From assembly GCF_010015445.1 (NCBI RefSeq), contig NC_053115.1, positions 12,374,024 to 12,438,023 on the forward strand: a DNA stretch of 64,000 nucleotides, in the 5' to 3' direction. Positions 24,461 to 37,029 of this stretch are shown one piece after another. The stretch comes from Perca fluviatilis. Taxonomy: Eukaryota > Chordata > Actinopteri > Perciformes > Percidae. The translations under genes and the position numbers were made by a program. A model generated the notes under the pieces. It was given only the letters and a program-made list of their open reading frames with translations, was not told the DNA's origin and did not search any database. The first letter of the stretch is position 1. Every line of letters begins with the position of its first letter.

Positions 24461-25467
24461 GAGACAAAGAGAACTCTATGCATATGGCTGTCTGTGTCTG
24501 TTTGTGTGCATGTCTGGGTTTGCTGTCTACATCGGTGCATGTCTCTGCATGCATGTGTTTGTCTGTAAAGTAGGATAACCCCCTGGCATAGTAAAAAACA
24601 AATTCTTGTTTTGCGGACCCCCAGTCTCCACCCAATACAAGGAAATCTGTGCGACTGATAACTCCACACATTCCACAGGTCACAATAATGTACTGTGGCA
24701 TTTCCGTCAGTGGATCCTCCAATATCACGCACATTATCCACATCAAACCTTCAATACGAACAATTACGCATGCAACTACAAAAGCCGCCACTAGACGTTT
24801 GTTTAGGTATGTGAGCGTGGCTATGTGGTTCTGGCAGCATGGCTGATTGCTTATCTTAATTATTTGCACCCCAACCTTTTTCTCTCTCTAATCACTTTCT
24901 CACTCTCCCTATCTTTTGCCGGACTCCTTTTCTTTTACTTTTGGCAATCTGCCCTGCAACTGCTGCTCTCTCCATCACCGTATTGCCTGACTGCATTCCT
25001 CTCATTCCTACTGGCTTCCTGTGACTGGAAGAGGAGTGAGCCCTACTGGCCACACAACTCTACCTTGGAGTCCTATCCATGTATGCAATATGTGTCTTTT
25101 TCCTTCTTCACTGTTCTGCCTTTCAGTTGTTTTTTTACATCCTCTTTGGGATTCTGTATAAAACTACATCTCTATTAAAGTCTGGCGACAAGATTTCAAG
25201 GATGACTTTTCCACAGCATCTCGCTCATACTCTCATTGCACTGTAATGTAGGGATGCTTTAACTGAGGGATCTAATGACTGTCCCTCTCTCTATGATCCA
25301 GTCAGGCCCACATGCCCACACATATCCAAAAACTCACATGCTACCCAGCAGTGGCACTGCCACTGCCCTTGTGATGGCGGAGACAGTGTAGAAATAGTGT
25401 AAGGGGGGAAGATAAGAAGAGAGAGCTCTATTTACATCTGATGACGATGATGATGATGATGATGATG

Positions 25468-25499
<32 letters not shown>

Positions 25500-26770
25500 G
25501 TAACAGAAACACAAATATTGGTGCCAACTATATCATTCCTGGTAATAAAAACTCACAGTGACCACTTAGTAGCCTTAAGATATTGTTTCAAATGTTATGG
25601 GAAATTAATGTCGGTTTTTCATGGCTATAGTTTTAATGTAAACATTTCTGAATGACTCACTGTGAAACTTTCCCATTTGTGTATCAAAATGTCATCAAGG
25701 CTGTATTCTATTTCATAATCAGCTATTAGGCACTTTAAATATTTGCATTAAAATGTACTTGGTGACATAGTATCCCTAACAGTACAGCATTCAACTTCAG
25801 AGCCATGGATGGACTTTCTTTATTTTGCTTCTCAGAATTGGTACTTGCTTTCAGATATCAGCTCCTACAAGTATCATTTTAGATTGTATATCATTTGAAC
25901 ATGTGGCATACATAACCTTGGAGCGGAGATTCAGAGACCTGTTGACACAACTATGAATAATGAGGTGCTGATGATGGCTTATGAAAATATTTGTAAAGGC
26001 CACAACAAAACAGTGAATAAATGAATATTTTGATATTTTGATTTTCAAATAAACGGTTTTAAATAAAAATTGAACTTAAGCAGCAACAGTTACCAAGCAC
26101 TTTCGACATCTACAAATAGAACAAGCTCTGTCTCAAGCATGTGCTGTTCAAAATGGAAGATCTGCCAGAAATTCAATTTGCTTGTGCGTATCTCAAATGA
26201 TTCAGGACACAGTCAAACCCGTGACTGGGGGATGGACTGTCAAGTCCTGCCAAGAGCACAAAAGGAAAAGACATACTGTTGTTGAAATTAGACTGAGTTT
26301 TGTTGATAGCATTTTTTTTTTTCTTTCAGGCAGTAATTTCCCCCTTAGGTACACAATTTAACTGAGCAACAGCAAAGCTATTGACCAGGACTGGCCTGGG
26401 TCACATGAAATAAAAGACTGACTCAGTTTAACTACATGTTGGTGGTTTGTTCCAGATTAGTTTATCTTAATGGATCGAGTGATGTTGTCTTTGTTTTGGC
26501 AGAGGGTGGATTTGGCCACAAGCAGGATGAGGAAACTGTAATAGACAGTGAGAGTTCAGTTTGGGAGAGGACATGTGAGAATAGGCAGCACTGCAAGTTC
26601 AATATTTCTCTCTAAATTGTGGCGGAGTAAGTGGAATAAAATGGAAATAAGTAAAGTACAAGTAGGCCTACATTAAATGTGTACTTAAATAAAGTTTAAA
26701 AATTAAGTGTGCGTGCCAAGTGCACACTGTAAAAAATACAATAAAAATAAACTTTAAAAAAACAAGGTGT

Positions 26771-26774
<4 letters not shown>
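24461..26774. other. No gene recognised
   Basis: Only the (GAT)n tract stands out. Long minus-strand ORFs at 24.3-24.9 kb have no recognisable domain and overlap a repeat. Confidence 0.55.
25441..25499. repeat. (GAT)n microsatellite
   Basis: GAT trinucleotides with one broken unit near 25467. Confidence 0.95.

Positions 26775-26839
<65 letters not shown>
26775..26839. repeat. (CA)n microsatellite
   Basis: 65-bp CA run directly before the candidate promoter/first exon. Confidence 0.97.
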
Positions 26840-26840
<1 letters not shown>

Positions 26841-27199
26841 CATCCTTACCCAGCTGAGTTCAGCAGATGGAGCCCTCACACCAGCAGCACACACGCGGAT
26901 GAAAGTGAGACTCCCAGCAGTTAGCAGCAGTTTCACCACCGACAATCAGTGAGAAGGAGACGGACAAGTGGAGAGCAGCTTTCGGTGACGGGGGAACAGA
27001 ATAACTCTTGTATAATCACCGAAACATTTTGAAGTGCCTCGATACAACACCGCGGGCTTATAGCTTTCTGTTTGAAGCTCTGGATAGACAAGTTTGTCCG
27101 TCTTTTTTCTGACTATTTCTACCTTAAACTGGCTGTCAGACCCTCCGGTGTCGCATGAAGTTGGAAATGCGCCGTGTTTGAACTTCACCTCCAAACGGT
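26840..27199 (+). promoter_or_regulatory. Candidate hdac7 promoter and non-coding first exon
   Basis: This stretch is richer in CpG than its surroundings and ends in a good donor (AAACG|GTAGGC at 27200). It has no long ORF; a tiny uORF (MKLEMRRV) begins at 27156. It lies 12.3 kb before the start exon in the right orientation, as expected for a 5' UTR exon. Inference only; it could belong to another transcript. Confidence 0.45.
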
Positions 27200-29073
27200 A
27201 GGCGATGTTTAACGTTATTTGCTCACGTGCACCGTTAAGTTTAAGCTAGCAAGCCCGGTTAAAACGTGTAGCCTAAATAGCCTACTTAAAAAAAAGAGGC
27301 TATAATTAAAAATGTATATCGACTGCTACTTTACTGCTTTCTTGTTTACAAGAACGCGTGTCAGCTACTTGAACTTACGTAGTGTTGCTTACCTTGTTGT
27401 GTGATAAAAATATCAGCTGCTGGCTCTGTCTACAATACGTACACTGTTAAATCCATGTTAAACTTTTCTGGCTGCGTCCAAACTCAACAGGTGTAAAAGC
27501 TCACCTGGCTAAGATTTGCAGTTCGATTTTGTACTCTTTTTATTTAAAGAAATGCACTACAAACCACAAAAAATGGCCATAATGATTTACAAAATCAGAA
27601 TAAGTGTACATGTCATGAGGTCATGACCCAGAGTCGGATGATACACCGATAGTATAGCTACATTATACCTGCCTGAACTAATTGACTGTGTGTGACAAGG
27701 TGCCCTGGTAATTGTCGTAATCTGACAGTCAACATGACTATTTTAAGTTGATAAATAGGGCAAATAATTATGTAATTATGGTATTAAGGTCTCATTGTTA
27801 GTGCTGTGTCTAGAATTTCCTACTGGATGTATTTCTGCCCATAACGTCATTGAAAAGTTTGACTCATTAGGCAACACATGTTTGGTTGTTTGATGGACCA
27901 TGGGGTGGGCAGCCGTGTTGTGTGAGTTTGTGCGCTGTATTATGACAGATGTCTTAAAAATGGTTAGATCCCACCCAAGCCCCTAATTCAGTCCCTAGAA
28001 AATGAAAACACACATACATACACACGGCAGCCATGCGTGGAATAATGTTCTCATGTGTCCAGGTTCCCTCTCTGGACGGGATGAGGTCATAGCCTTAGTA
28101 CTGTTGCAGGGATACAGTTACATTAGTTTCATGTGGGACATGCCAAAGGAATCGACACCACCTATACTCTGCCCCTTTCTGTTGCCTGTTAAATTTAATT
28201 TCATTATTGCTTTGAATGGGTAAATGTCTGCCTGTGTGAATGCATGGTTGTCTCCTCGGCGTGCAAATACTGTATCCAGGCATGTGTGTGTGTTTACAAT
28301 AGCGTATCACTGTATAAAGACTCTGACCATAATAACCAGCCCTTTGTGCTACCTGATTGGTGTCATCTTGCTCAAACAGTTGATCACAAAGACCCTTTCG
28401 CTCCACAAGTTGGGACAAAGCCTTTGGGTTTGGCTTTGTCACAGTCATTAACACAGACTAGGCCTTATATGGCTAAAGGTTGAAGTGAAACTTTATCACT
28501 ATCATCTTAGAAAAAAAGGTTTACTTTTTCCCACTTAACACTGGAGATGTGGAAATTCTGTTTGTCTCTCTGTCTGTGTTGTTCTTGTAGACCTTTTGAT
28601 GTCCACAGAAGTCACCTCTGTGCTTCTACAGTTGGCATCAGCTGCAAGTCACGCTCTCGCCTAACTAGTTGTAAGGTAATGCTTGCAATTCATTATTATT
28701 ACATAGTTCCACTGCAATGTGGTTGCTAGCAGTCAGTGTTGTTTTGAATTGCTGGGTTTCACTTTGCATAGTGGGCAACCATCTAAAAGAAATTCACAGT
28801 TATCTAATAAAACAAGATGGTCATGTTTATTTAGAGCCTTTTCCGAGTATTCAATTCACCGTGTGGTTTAAAACATACTGTAGGAGTAGGGGTGGAGAGG
28901 TGTGCTGGTTGTTTTGGTTTCCTTTTTTGAGTTTCCTTAAGAGTTGGCTAAGAAAAAGTCTTTTAATGATATTTATTCAGTAAATTTCAAAGAACCCCAA
29001 ATTAGGCATTTTAATGCTTACCTGCCTTGGATGCCTTTCTCTGTTTTATATCATGATGAGTTCAGGTTGGAAG

Positions 29074-29338
29074 TAGGGCTGCAATAAAGACTTTCATTAT
29101 CAATTAATCTGCCAAGTTTTTCCTTGAATAATTGATTAATCATTTTGTTTAGAAAACGTCAGGAAATAAATTTGGATTACAATTTTGCAGAGCCCAAGAT
29201 GACGTATTCAGATTGCTTGTTTTATCCAAAACCTCAAGATATTCAGTTCACTATCGAAAAGAGAAAAGATGAATCCTTTGTCAAAATAGATGTGGAATTA
29301 TTTTCTATTCATCAACTAATCAATTGACCTACTAATTG
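29074..29338 (+). mobile_element. AGGGCTGCAA-family hAT-like copy
   Basis: Starts TAGGGCTGCAATAAA; contains GCCCAAGATGACGTATTC and CCTCAAGATATTCAGTTCAC; ends near AATCAATTGACCTAC. The next copy starts only 24 bp further on. Confidence 0.7.
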
Positions 29339-29361
29339 GTGAGATGTTGGAGATATCGGAC

Positions 29362-29572
29362 TAGGGTTGCATCTAACAATTATTTTCATCATCGATTGAT
29401 CTGCTTTATTAATCCAGTAATTGTAAGGTCTCTACAATGTCAGGGAATATTGAAAAATTCCAGATAACATTTCCTAAAGCCAAGCTAATGTCATAAAATG
29501 TTTGCTTTTATTGCTTAAAATATGACTTTAATGATAAACAATAAATCAGTTAATAATTTCAGCTGTTGATGG
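29362..29572 (+). mobile_element. AGGGCTGCAA-family hAT-like copy
   Basis: Starts TAGGGTTGCATCTAACAATT and continues ATTTTCATCATCGATTGATC. Internally shortened compared with the copy just upstream. Confidence 0.65.
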
Positions 29573-30429
29573 GACACACATTCAAAATGTCTTTAATGCC
29601 TTCGGCTTAATAAATTGAGCTTATTAAAAGTTCAGTGGATTGCTTTCTTTTTTTACTTTGCATGCTGCATGGATGACTAAGATGAGGTTCAACCCTAGTT
29701 GAGTAAAGTGTGATAGAGAAACTTGTTTGAGAAGCTCCTCTATTGACCCCAGGTAGGCCTTTGCTTATATAATAAGAAACACAACAAAGACAAAGTCAAA
29801 TTTAGTGATGAGGCCATCATCCAAACATATCCATCCATATCCATTTTGGGTAGGCCTATACCTTTGTGCTGCAGGCAAGTTGTGAAAATGAATATCAACC
29901 TTTTCCCAGGAAAGATAACCTTTAAAAGTCCCCAGTGTTTTCCCAGTGTGTGCCATAGCAGCGCACTGACAATAGGGACAGTGTTCTGGACCGGCCAGAG
30001 CCCCAGATCACATTTCCTGTTCCTGATTTAAGATCAACTCAGCTGACTACTGATACAAGCTGCTCCTCAAAAACACAGCAACAGGACCATCGCTCTGCCT
30101 GTGTATCATGTGAGTGTGTGTGTGAGAGTTGTAGGGCAAAAGATAGAGAGTATTGGGGAAATCAACAAAGACAGTAACTTTATCAAAACCAGCAGTAAAA
30201 GCAGGCTTGTACCAAAAGACAGTACGCTTATTCTTACTGACAGCAGGATGTATTTAAAACAAATAAGCCCTTCTGTGTACATAGTCTTCTTACCTAGTGT
30301 GCAATAACAGATTGTGATACAAGGGCGACGAGTAGGAAGTGGGCATGAGAACCGGTTCTCTCTGTCAAATTCCCCCCTCTCCCGCTCTTCATGCCAGGCG
30401 TTTGTACAAATATAACTATAAGTCAGTAT

Positions 30430-30430
30430 T

Positions 30431-30520
<90 letters not shown>
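30430..30520. repeat. (TG)n(AG)n compound microsatellite
   Basis: TG run of ~20 bp, then ~70 bp of AG. Confidence 0.95.
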
Positions 30521-30522
<2 letters not shown>

Positions 30523-31504
30523 CGTAAAAGGCCACATTCACTCAGGTAACATCTGGTAATGGCAGGATCATAAAGTGGGGGTGGATCTTAGTACTGTAGG
30601 TGAAAATGAGGTGCACAGACCACTGACCTGAATCATTTACAGTTTCTTTTGAAGCACATAAAGGAAGTCAGCTGGTGTTGCCGTCAGGTCAAACAGTGGC
30701 TCATGCCTTCATTTGCATAACTGAGGGCAATTTCAAGGTGATAATTTCTGTGTGGTACTGTATGTCTGAATGAGGGTGTGTATTAGCACTAATGCACTGT
30801 TACCACTCTCTCGTATGAACAATGAGCAGCTGCTCAGTCATGAAAGTATCCGTGTCAATTCTTTTAGCAGTAACACATATTGTGAGTGTTCTTCTCGGGC
30901 AACACAGAGTTTCAGTCTCATGCCAACCGTATGACAGCTCCCTGCGTCACATTTAGCTGTTTTCCCCCTCCGAAAAAGATGACCCTTTGGAACCCACAGG
31001 AGAAAAAATGAAACCATTTCAACAATTGTCAGTCTGTTTTGGCTGTGAGAAATCATGGTAGAGAATCACACTAAAGGACATGCTAGCTTGTGACACTCTC
31101 ATACACACACAACTTTACAGTGAGTTGGCGACCCCTCATCTTTTTCCCGTGCCGCCTCAGGGACACAACATCAAGAGAAGTCTTATAACTGCCTGATCTC
31201 TGAACCTTTGGTTGAAGAGAGTGACAGAGACATTATAAAAATGTACTGATGACTCTGAGAAAAAGAAAAAAAAGACTAGATATTGAAGGACTCTCATATT
31301 TGCCTGTGCAATTGTCCTGTTGACATCAAGTGGAGGAATGTATGGTTTATGTTGTGTCATAATAAGTTGTTACTTCATAAGCCTCGGGGGAAATGAAGTG
31401 TGGTATGCTTTACTGAGTTTATTGCAATGGTAAAACAAACATCTCAAAATGACATATAGGCCACATAGTCTTGGCATGACAAAGATTTTTGACAAGGATT
31501 CCTC

Positions 31505-31820
31505 ACAATTTGTTTGTAAATTTATCAGATAATTGACAGATAATTAATTTGATTATTTTCAAAGTTGAATAATCATTTGAGTGATCAAGTAAAAAGCACA
31601 AACATTGAATGGTTCCAGTTTCTTAAATGTCATTATTTCCTGCGTTTCTTTGTTTTGTGTCACAATAAATTGAAAACCTTTGTGTTTTGGACTGTTGGAC
31701 ATAAAGCAAGCAATTTAAAGTCATCACCTTGGGCTCTGCCCTGGGTAATTGTGGTTGACATTTTCTGGCATTTTATAGCAAAACAATTACCAAACAATCA
31801 ATCAATTAATTCACAAAATA
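31505..31820 (-). mobile_element. AGGGCTGCAA-family hAT-like copy, degraded
   Basis: Contains TGGTTCCAGTTTCTTAAATG, TTTTGGACTGTTGGACA and GGCATTTTATAGC, as in the 22.1-kb copy. Ends not found. Confidence 0.55.
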
Positions 31821-31854
31821 CTTTGCACATTTATCCATAATGGCAGACTGATCT

Positions 31855-32105
31855 CATAAAGGGGCTTATGTACGACACGCCAATTCGTATGCCATTTTGT
31901 CATGTTTTACACACGTGACGTTCATGCGATAGTACGGCACGTTCTCGCGATAGTACTGCACGTTCTCGCGATAACACGTGTGTGTGTATGTTTACATCCG
32001 CTGTATACAGCGTAGACATACACGTGGATGGCTCAAAATGCGTACAGATGACACGCCATTTGGCTTTAGGAAAGTGGCGTGTATGTTTACGCAAAGTCAT
32101 GATGC
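31855..32105. repeat. CpG-dense segment with short tandem units
   Basis: Units of CACGTTCTCGCGATAGTACT repeat two to three times (31930-31978). ACACGCCA motifs occur near both ends (31876, 32049) and GGCGTGTATGTTTACG follows at 32075. Likely a dispersed repeat; family unknown. Confidence 0.5.
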
Positions 32106-32429
32106 CATGTTGATAATGGTAAAAACCTTAGATTTATCCATTAAAAAGATATGCAGGATATGACATTTATTAGTAGTTATTAGTATATATAAATATATTT
32201 TACAGTTATAAATCCCAACAAGTAGCCTAACAATAATACATTTTTTTGTCAACTTCACTGAAACATTTATGTCCTGCAATTTCTGTTTACTTATCTGCCA
32301 ACAATATATATATGCCAATACTGGCATAAGCCTATATCTATGAAGGTAAATATGGTGCAAAACGTGAGAGCTTGTAGAATACAATGTGAGAACTTGCAGA
32401 ACAAAAAAATTTAACTTGTATGTTAAAAT

Positions 32430-32568
32430 TTGCACTTGTAAAATAAAAATGTGCACTTGTAAAATAAAAATTTGCACTTGTAAAATAAAAATTTGCACTT
32501 GTAAAATAAAAATGTGCACTTGTAAAATAAAAATTTGCACTTGTAAAATAAAAATTTGCACTTGTAAA
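32430..32568 (+). repeat. 21-bp minisatellite in left arm
   Basis: About seven units of ACTTGTAAAATAAAAATTTGC, with TTTGC/TGTGC variants in the sixth block. The matching array on the right arm is shorter. Confidence 0.9.
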
Positions 32569-33293
32569 AATTATTCACATTTGAAGTCACAAAAAGAAAA
32601 AAAACATGAGAGCTTGTAAAAAAAATCTGAACTTGTAAATTGAAATTTGCACTTGTAGAAAAAATATTCACAAATGTGTAGATTGATATTTGCATGAACA
32701 CAATGACAGCTGCAAACTTGTAATGCAACATTTACTCATGTACTTTTTTTTACTCAGGTTGATTTTCCATCACAACCACAACTCAGTGATTACAACCTCG
32801 AATCTGTCACTGTATGCTCTCACGCATCACCAAGAGGCGAATCTGCGCCTCGACTTTTGCAACACTTGTTGCGATACATTTGGTGCAAAACTAATTTGTA
32901 CCTGTGGACTTAGGCTGTGGAGCTCTGATCCAACAGAACGGGGAAAGCAGGGTTTCTATCGCCAGATGAGGGACAACTCTGTCCGGCTTATTTAGCTATG
33001 TCGCATGGAAGCCTGGTTGAATAGCAAGCTAGCGTTAGCTAACTAACCAACCAGCCTGATTCTAAATAAATACCTTTTAATTATCTTAACACTTTTTAAC
33101 AGTCAAACTGAAACACTGGCGGTGAGCTCCAGGTCCTGCAGCCGCAGACGGACCGTCACCAGCGGGTATCGGCCGCGGAGCAACATCGCTATTATTGCCA
33201 GAAAGCTGCGCCGCCGACCTACCCCTGCAGTCGAGCTCCAGCGGGGACACAGAGAGCCCCGCACCCGGTAGCAGCTCACCGCTAGTGTTGTGG

Positions 33294-33440
33294 AATAGCA
33301 AGCTAGCGTTAGCTAACTAACCAGCTTCTAAATAAATACCTTTTAGTTATCTAAACACTTTAACAGTCAAACTGAAACACTGGCGGTGAGCTCCAGGTCC
33401 TGCAGCCGCCAGACGGACCGTCATCAGCGGGTAAAACGTG
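33294..33440 (+). repeat. Third, partial copy of the arm sequence
   Basis: ATAGCAAGCTAGCGTTAGC through GGACCGTCATCAGCGGG repeats 33021-33159 in direct orientation with small deletions. It lies in the loop, next to the left arm. Confidence 0.85.
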
Positions 33441-34531
33441 CCAAGTTCTGCATCCCGCCAAGACTTCCATCCATAAGGGGAAATAAATAATGATTTTATA
33501 AGGCAAAGTAGCTACTGTTTAATTAAAATGTAGGCTATATACATTCCTTTGTCATGTTCATCAATGATGATTATAATTTTACAACGTTTAGAGACATCAA
33601 TGTTTTATCAGACTATCATTTCCTTGCTACCTGGGTGCAAATCTCGCAGCAACGAGGGTTAAGAGATGACGCATTATTCGGCAAAAAAATTATGCTGCTG
33701 CCCGCGAGGTGGATGTAATTCTGCAGAAGCTATTGTTGCTGCCTGCCGGGTGCAATGATTGGCAGTGAGGCACAACATCAGCAAAGCAAGCTGTGGTCAT
33801 GGCCGGGGATGTGCCGATGCTACCGGGCGCGGGGTCTCTCTGTGTCCCGCTGGAGCTCCGACTGCAGGTCGGTATCGGCAGCGAAGCTTTCTGGCAATAA
33901 TAGCGATGTTGCTCCGCTGGCCGATACGCCTGGTGACGGTCCGCTCGTGCCGGCAGACCTGGAGCTCACCGCCAGTGTTTCAGTTTGACTGTTAAAAAGT
34001 GTTAAGATAATTAAAAGGTATTTATTTAGAATCAGGCTGGTTGGTTAGTTAGCTAACGCTAGCTTGCTATTCAACCAGGCTTCCATGCGACATAGCTAAA
34101 TAAGCCGGACAGAGTTGTCCCTCATCTGGCGATAGAAACCCTGCTTTCCCCGTTCTGTTGGATCAGAGCTCCACAGCCTAAGTCCACAGGTACAAATTAG
34201 TTTTGCACCAAATGTATCGCAACAAGTGTTGCAAAAGTCGAGGCGCAGATTCGCCTCTTGGTGATGCGAGAGAGCGCATACAGTGACAGATTCGAGAGGT
34301 TGTAATCACTGAGTTGTGGTTGTGATGGAAAATCAACCTGAGTAAAAAAAAAAAGTACATGAGTAAATGTTGCATTACAAGTTTGCAGCTGTCATTGTGT
34401 TCATGCAAATATCAATCTACACATTTGTGAATATTTTTTCTACAAGTGCAAATTTCAATTTACAAGTTCAGATTTTTTTTACAAGCTCTCATGTTTTTTT
34501 TCTTTTTGTGACTTCAAATGTGAATAATTTT

Positions 34532-34638
34532 TACAAGTGCAAATTTTTATTTTACAAGTGCAAGTGCAAATTTTTATTTTACAAGTGCAAATTTTTATTT
34601 TACAAGTGCACATTTTTATTTTACAAGTGCAAATTTTA
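34532..34638 (-). repeat. 21-bp minisatellite in right arm
   Basis: About four to five units of GCAAATTTTTATTTTACAAGT, with one partial duplication (CAAGTGCAAGTGC). Shorter than the left array, so the arms differ in copy number. Confidence 0.9.
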
Positions 34639-35049
34639 ACATACAAGTTAAATTTTTTTGTTCTGCAAGTTCTCACATTGTATTCTACAAGCTCTCACGT
34701 TTTGCACCATATTTACCTTCATATATATCATCTCACTCATCGTAGCCGGCTGTAGTAAACCCATTCTCTATCCACACAGCTATTTGCAGGCTGATATGTA
34801 TGCGGTTGAAGTTATTGACAGCCACTTGCACACACGCCATACACATACTGAAGAATGTGTGGGCAATTGGGAATGCTATTAATACACTTATAAGCGCACA
34901 CACATATGCCACAAACTTATAAAAACAAGTGGTGTGGTGCTATTAATATGTCAAAAAAACAGCAATGCAACTCAGTGTCCTAAAACACATGTGCACTTGC
35001 ATTATTACACACAATAACACAAGTGTTTACTGACAGGTGACACTAAAAA

Positions 35050-35290
35050 TAAGTTGGCATGGTTACATATATTGAAACTTACACAAAGAGCCACAGTGCT
35101 CCTTCAAAAGAAACAAAGGGGCACTATTAATACATTGGTACCAACACACTCCAGCACTGATGCACTGATACACGTGTACACGCACCCTCAACTGTCGCAC
35201 AAGCAGATCCTACTTATGCAAACACAAAGAACTGCTGTGAACACTCAAAAGAAACAACTGCAAGCTATTAATATCTTGGCGCATATAGGA
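35050..35290 (+). repeat. Degenerate ~140-bp tandem repeat
   Basis: ACACAAAGA...CAAAAGAAACAA...CTATTAATA...TTGG occurs at about 35078-35138 and again at about 35223-35281. CTATTAATA also occurs at 34877 and 34940, suggesting older units. Confidence 0.5.
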
Positions 35291-36067
35291 TGGACACACA
35301 AGCACACACACATAAATGGATGCACACATACGGAGATTGATACTCCAGCTGCTCGGAAGCAGAGGGACAGAATGTCCCCAACAGCTGTGGATTCCTCTAA
35401 ACTTTAGGACGGGGGAGGGACAGAGAAAAGGACGGAGAGATAGGTGGTGGGCTGGGAGAACTGATGAAGGTAATCGGCATGGTGGAGTAGCTGTTATAAA
35501 ATTGCTACTGTGTGTGTGTGTGGTGTTGTTAATACAGAGCTCAGTGCGAGCCTGATTGTAAACATAATGAATTTACACTCGGCACAAGTTGGCATGCTTG
35601 ATATCTTACTAGAAACAATATTAATTGTATTTGTTTATACTTCACATGACATTTTGTATTTTGTCTCTGAACTCTTGCCCTTTCTGCTTTGTTGCTCATC
35701 TACCCATGCAGGCATAAACCTTGAGCCTGCTGCCAGTGTTTATGTATACAAATAGTAGCTAGCACTTAACCTGATGTGTGACTTCCAGAAGTAACTCTAT
35801 CCAATACCACTGTGGAGTTCACGCCAACAATAAACAAAGCACATTTTAGGGCCACAGTGTGGATATAAATACTGCTGAAGGACATCTGTAACTCTCAAAC
35901 TGGAGAAATGAGCCAATGAAGCCATTTAACCAAAATAGCAGCTAAATGAACCAAGAGGATGTTATGGTGCAGACTAACTTTAGAAACAGGAAGTCACTGT
36001 TTCTGTGGGAGTGTGTGTTTGTGTATGTGTGCATGCACGTACCAGTAAAGCCTATGCATATGTGCAG

Positions 36068-36068
<1 letters not shown>

Positions 36069-36108
<40 letters not shown>
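36069..36108. repeat. (TG)n microsatellite
   Basis: 40-bp TG run in the presumed first intron. Confidence 0.95.
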
Positions 36109-36109
<1 letters not shown>

Positions 36110-36961
36110 CAGTGCTTTAATGTGTTGCTGCAGAAGGCACACAGAAAGAGGATGATGGTTGTGAAACGAATATGCTATTACAGAAACCAGAAGTTTGTCT
36201 CCTGCCTATTTTTAGCACCACAACGCTCAAATGAGAGAGACAAGCACACACACAGATCTTATCTAGATGCAGTTCTCCTTATTTTTTTAAATGTTCCAGA
36301 TTTTGTTGTATAAATAGCATTTCTTTTCAGTTTTAAGATATGTATCTTGCATTTTTAGAGCACAATTGATGAATAGCATACCATGGAAAACAATGTTAGC
36401 TAATAATACCTGCACCATTGTACTACGTTCTTTTTGTGGTGTGATGTTACAGTAAAACAAGTGCAATTTGTAAATGTCCTCTTCTGAAGTCTTGGTAAGA
36501 TGATAGGAAGCAATCCGCAGCTTTTTAAACCTTTCAGGGTCAGGGTGGAAGAAACCTTGACTGTTTAGTTGGCTCTAAACATGCATCATGCTGTGACCGA
36601 GCTAGTTTTGTGTCCTGTCAAATAATGAGTCACACTGCTTCAGTGCTTCACTGCTACATAGCTTCAGTGTCAGTACAAAAACTAATTTGCGTGGAAGAGT
36701 AGCCTTTCCCTTTAAACTGCAGAAAGATACCGACAATTTAGTAAATAAAATTTGGTCAGTGTAGTAGGAGTGTGTGTCTCTCGGAGGACGTTTACATTAT
36801 TTAAAGTAATTAGAATCCAAGATACGTATGGTAGCCTGATCTTCGCTGTATTTTCAGGGTAGAAATATACCACAGGTGTTTCTTTTCTGTTTAGATGAGA
36901 AGCACTACTTACTTCCTGATCATTTCCTTTCTCTCAGGGGAGCTGACTTGTTTGGCAATCG

Positions 36962-37026
<65 letters not shown>
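36962..37026. repeat. (GT)n(GA)n microsatellite
   Basis: Compound dinucleotide tract in the presumed first intron. Confidence 0.95.

Positions 37027-37029
<3 letters not shown>

Larger units (their letters stand above)
32333..34730. mobile_element. 2.4-kb inverted repeat, probably a long-TIR element
   Basis: The left arm (about 32333-33273) and right arm (about 33819-34730) are reverse complements. Paired marks: GGTAAATATGGTGCAAAACG with CGTTTTGCACCATATTTACC, and CAAGCTAGCGTTAGCTAAC with GTTAGCTAACGCTAGCTTG. The middle of the arms is almost identical; the inner ~170 bp differ by small indels and substitutions. Each arm carries an array of 21-bp units. The ~545-bp loop has no coding region. 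No transposase seen, superfamily not assigned. Confidence 0.8.

Noticed and set aside
24328..24869. Overlapping 137- and 139-codon minus-strand ORFs
   Set aside because: They overlap a dispersed repeat and simple CTGT/CATG-rich DNA; no domain recognised.
32430..32568. Regular 21-bp repeats resembling a CRISPR array
   Set aside because: The units are directly adjacent with no unique spacers, in a fish genome; it is a minisatellite.
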